From positions 2,030,470-2,094,469 of the forward strand of contig CP054187.1 of the NCBI GenBank assembly GCA_015200345.1: a stretch of 64,000 nt of DNA. Direction: 5' to 3'. How positions within the stretch are numbered: position 1 is the stretch's first letter; every line of letters begins with the position of its first letter. Shown in pieces: positions 61,796 to 64,000 of this stretch. The position numbers and the translations under genes were made by a program. The DNA comes from Planctomycetia bacterium (GTDB taxonomy: Bacteria > Planctomycetota > Phycisphaerae > UBA1845 > UTPLA1). The notes below the pieces were generated by a model that saw only the letters and a list, made by a program, of their open reading frames with translations, searched no databases and was not told the origin of the DNA.

Positions 61796-64000
61796 ATGCG
61801 ACGCACACTGCTGGTCGGCTTTCTTTTCGGCGCGCTGATCACGCCGGCCCTCGCCGCCGAGCGCCAGTACGCTTTCGAGCAGATCGAACTCTCCAACGGC
61901 ATGAAGGTCATCTCGCTGGAGGATTTCTCCTGCCCCATCGTCGCCGTGCAGGTCTGGTATCACGTCGGCGCGAAGAACGAGGAAGAGGGGCGGCAGGGCT
62001 TCGCCCACATGTTCGAACACATGATGTTCCGCGGGACCGACCGCCTCAACGAGACGGCGCACTTCGACAACATTCGTCGCGTCGGAGGCGATTGCAACGC
62101 CTACACTTCGTTTGACCAAACCGTCTACGTTCAGGAAGTGCCGTCGAACCAGCTTGAACTCGTCCTCTGGCTTGAGTCCGAACGCATGGCGTTTCTCAAG
62201 ATCGATCAGAACGGATTCGACACCGAGCGCAAAGTCGTGGAAGAAGAACTGCGCCAGGGTCACAACCGACCCTACGGCCGAGTCCCCGAAAAACTCCTCG
62301 CCGAAATCTACGGCGACAAGCCCTACGGCTGGACGCCCGGTGGGCAGATTTCGCACCTGCGCAAGACGCCGCTGGAGGACATCTCCGCGTTCTGGGACAA
62401 GTACTACCTTCCGAGCAATGCGACGCTCGTCGTCGTCGGCGCGGTGAAGCACGCCGAGGTGCAGGGGCTAGCGAAAAAGTATTTTGACTGGATCCCCGGC
62501 GGGCCGAAGCCCAAGCCGGTGATGGCGCCGCCGATCAAGCAGTCCAAACCGCGCGCCGTGACCATCAAGGAAGACAAAGGACCGTTGCCGATCCTCGGCA
62601 CGGTTTATCGCACCGTGCCGATGACCCATCCCGACGCCCTGCCGTTGCAGATGTGCCTGGGCATTCTCGGCGGCGGTGAATCGAGCCGCCTTTACCAGGA
62701 CATCGTGAAGGACAAAAAGATCGCGCAGGTGGCGCTGGGCGGCGCGTTCGCGCTGGAAGCCGACGGCTTCGCCGGCGCGGGCGGTGTGCTGCTGCCGCTG
62801 GTCGGCAAGAAGAAAGAGCTTATGCAGACCATCCGCGAGCACATCAAAAAGATTCGCAGCGAGCCGGTCACCGAGGAAGAACTCACGAAAATGAAGAACC
62901 AGATGCGCCGCGGAGAGATCGCCGGCGCGCTCACCGTCGCCAGCAAGGCCGGCCAACTCGGCAGCTACGCCGTCCTCTACGGCGATGCCGAGCGAATCAA
63001 CAAACGCCTCGCGGAGATCGACGCCGTCACCGTGGCGGACATTCAGCGCGTCGCGAAGAAATACCTGATCGACAAGCATCGCATTGACATCACCGTCGAG
63101 CCGAACGTCGCCGGCGCCCTCGGGTCGCTGTTCGGCGGCAAGGGCAGCGAGGACGAAGGGCCCGAGCCGCCCAAGCTCGAGAACCGCATTGCCAAGCGCA
63201 CCGGTCCCAAGGCCGAGGCGAAGCGGCCAGAAGGTTTCCCCGACCAGCCGCCCGCCGGAAAGATGATGGACGATCTGCCGCCGATTCCGTACACCGAGAA
63301 GAAACTCGACAATGGTCTGCGTGTTGCGGTCGTGGCGAACCACGAAGTGCCGATGGTCACGATGGTCCTCGGCATCAAGAGCGGCGCCTGGACCGAGAAA
63401 CTCCCCGGCACGGCCATGACCGCCATGGCCATGCTGACCCACGGCACCAAGACGCGCACGGCCAAGCAGCTCGCCGAGACGCTTGAGTTCAACGCCATCT
63501 CGCTCGGCGGATCGGCCGATATGGACACGGCGCGGCTCACCTGCTCGGCGATGCTGCCGCAACTGGACCTGGCAGGCGAACTGCTCGCCGACGTGCTGCG
63601 CAACCCGACCTTCCCGAAGGACGAGTTCACCATCATGCAGCAGCAGCAGAAGATGGGCATGCTCATCTCCACGAAAACGCCCGAGTACCTCGCCGAACGC
63701 GAAATGCGCCGGCAGATGTACGGCAGCCATCCCTACTCCCGCACGCCCTCGGGCGAGTTGGAAGACCTCGACGCCGTCACGATCGAAGCCCTGCGCGAAT
63801 GGTGGGCCGAGCATGTGCGACCGGAGAATTGCGTCCTGTACTTCGCCGGGGACATCACGCCGGACGACGCCTTCAAGCTGGCCGCCAAGCACCTGGGCGA
63901 TTGGAAGGTCGAGGGCACGTTCACGCCGCCGACTCTGCCAGAGGCCCCCGGCCCCAAGCAGACCCATATCTACCTCGTCGATCGCCCCGGCAGCGTGCAG
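61796..64000 (+). CDS. M16-family (insulinase-like) zinc peptidase, 5' part
   Basis: 735 codons are visible; the gene runs off the right edge. A signal peptide (about 1-20, TPALA) makes it exported. The first M16 domain carries the inverted zinc motif HMFEH (71-75) and the downstream glutamate in EELRQGH. A linker (about 440-490, Pro/Lys-rich) joins a second M16 domain (from about 500, LDNGLRVAVVANHEVP) that lacks HxxEH, the usual inactive half. The ATG at 61796 has AAGGAG before it. Confidence 0.93.
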   Translation, partial: MRRTLLVGFLFGALITPALAAERQYAFEQIELSNGMKVISLEDFSCPIVAVQVWYHVGAKNEEEGRQGFAHMFEHMMFRGTDRLNETAHFDNIRRVGGDCNAYTSFDQTVYVQEVPSNQLELVLWLESERMAFLKIDQNGFDTERKVVEEELRQGHNRPYGRVPEKLLAEIYGDKPYGWTPGGQISHLRKTPLEDISAFWDKYYLPSNATLVVVGAVKHAEVQGLAKKYFDWIPGGPKPKPVMAPPIKQSKPRAVTIKEDKGPLPILGTVYRTVPMTHPDALPLQMCLGILGGGESSRLYQDIVKDKKIAQVALGGAFALEADGFAGAGGVLLPLVGKKKELMQTIREHIKKIRSEPVTEEELTKMKNQMRRGEIAGALTVASKAGQLGSYAVLYGDAERINKRLAEIDAVTVADIQRVAKKYLIDKHRIDITVEPNVAGALGSLFGGKGSEDEGPEPPKLENRIAKRTGPKAEAKRPEGFPDQPPAGKMMDDLPPIPYTEKKLDNGLRVAVVANHEVPMVTMVLGIKSGAWTEKLPGTAMTAMAMLTHGTKTRTAKQLAETLEFNAISLGGSADMDTARLTCSAMLPQLDLAGELLADVLRNPTFPKDEFTIMQQQQKMGMLISTKTPEYLAEREMRRQMYGSHPYSRTPSGELEDLDAVTIEALREWWAEHVRPENCVLYFAGDITPDDAFKLAAKHLGDWKVEGTFTPPTLPEAPGPKQTHIYLVDRPGSVQ

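Overview
The window is GC-rich, densely coded bacterial chromosome. Gene content and style suggest a member of the Planctomycetota, possibly Phycisphaerae-like. The supporting signs are repeated TMTC-like membrane/TPR proteins, TlpA-type secreted thioredoxins fused to a LolA-like domain, a LolC-like permease with a long membrane extension, a Bacillus-type SdhA, and small conserved proteins of unknown role. This placement is inferred from protein style; there is no rRNA in the window. I see no tRNA, rRNA, CRISPR array, prophage, integrase or transposase. Most of the window is core chromosome, with three dispersed-repeat insertions.

Layout. 1-3130 (minus): feoB (cut by the left edge) and feoA behind a strong promoter with a Fur-box-like site, then an HU/IHF-like protein behind a promoter carrying paired CTTGCAAG palindromes, then a JAMM-fold metalloprotease. 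3192-6684 (minus): an ABC exporter (FtsX/MacB-type permease and LolD-like ATPase whose genes overlap). 6760-12974: metallophosphoesterase, HtrA-like protease, glycerate kinase, DUF1579 lipoprotein, sarcosine-oxidase-like flavoenzyme, DUF983 protein. 13013-18516: surE and two TM/TPR proteins diverging from a mirror-symmetric promoter, then nnrE. 18486-21983: alpha/beta hydrolase, pdxJ (nearly leaderless), dapA, a membrane protein.

21984-28788 is the most accessory-looking part. It holds a palindromic repeat, ugd, a three-gene unit (RHH regulator, cysteine dioxygenase, FAD/NAD(P)-binding protein) dotted with a recurring near-palindromic 13-mer, and a nucleotide-sugar operon (cupin epimerase, rmlA-like, rmlB). 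28806-31239: miaA carrying an in-frame dispersed repeat, and a secreted cysteine-rich protein with internal repeats. 31458-39458: lysS, a LolC-like permease and LolD-like ATPase, ilvE, psd and pssA (phosphatidylethanolamine synthesis). 39464-46650: a third TM/TPR protein, a small coiled-coil protein, two adjacent phosphoglycerate-dehydrogenase-type genes, a small protein and an orphan sigma54-type response regulator. 46748-52388: ribD, then two TlpA-like paralogues flanking a GT-C glycosyltransferase. 52431-56560 (minus): recG, a LysM lipoprotein, a CNNM-type protein and a small membrane protein. 56776-64000: sdhA without sdhB or sdhC beside it, clpB with an inverted repeat upstream, and an M16 peptidase cut by the right edge.

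The genes are mostly housekeeping: iron uptake, cofactors (PLP, riboflavin, NAD(P)H repair), lysine and serine pathways, phospholipid synthesis, envelope export, proteostasis. The least explained elements are the RHH/cysteine-dioxygenase unit with its repeated sites, the cysteine-rich repeat protein, the symmetric surE promoter and the LolC-like extension. Motifs and coordinates were read by eye from the sequence; no database search was run.
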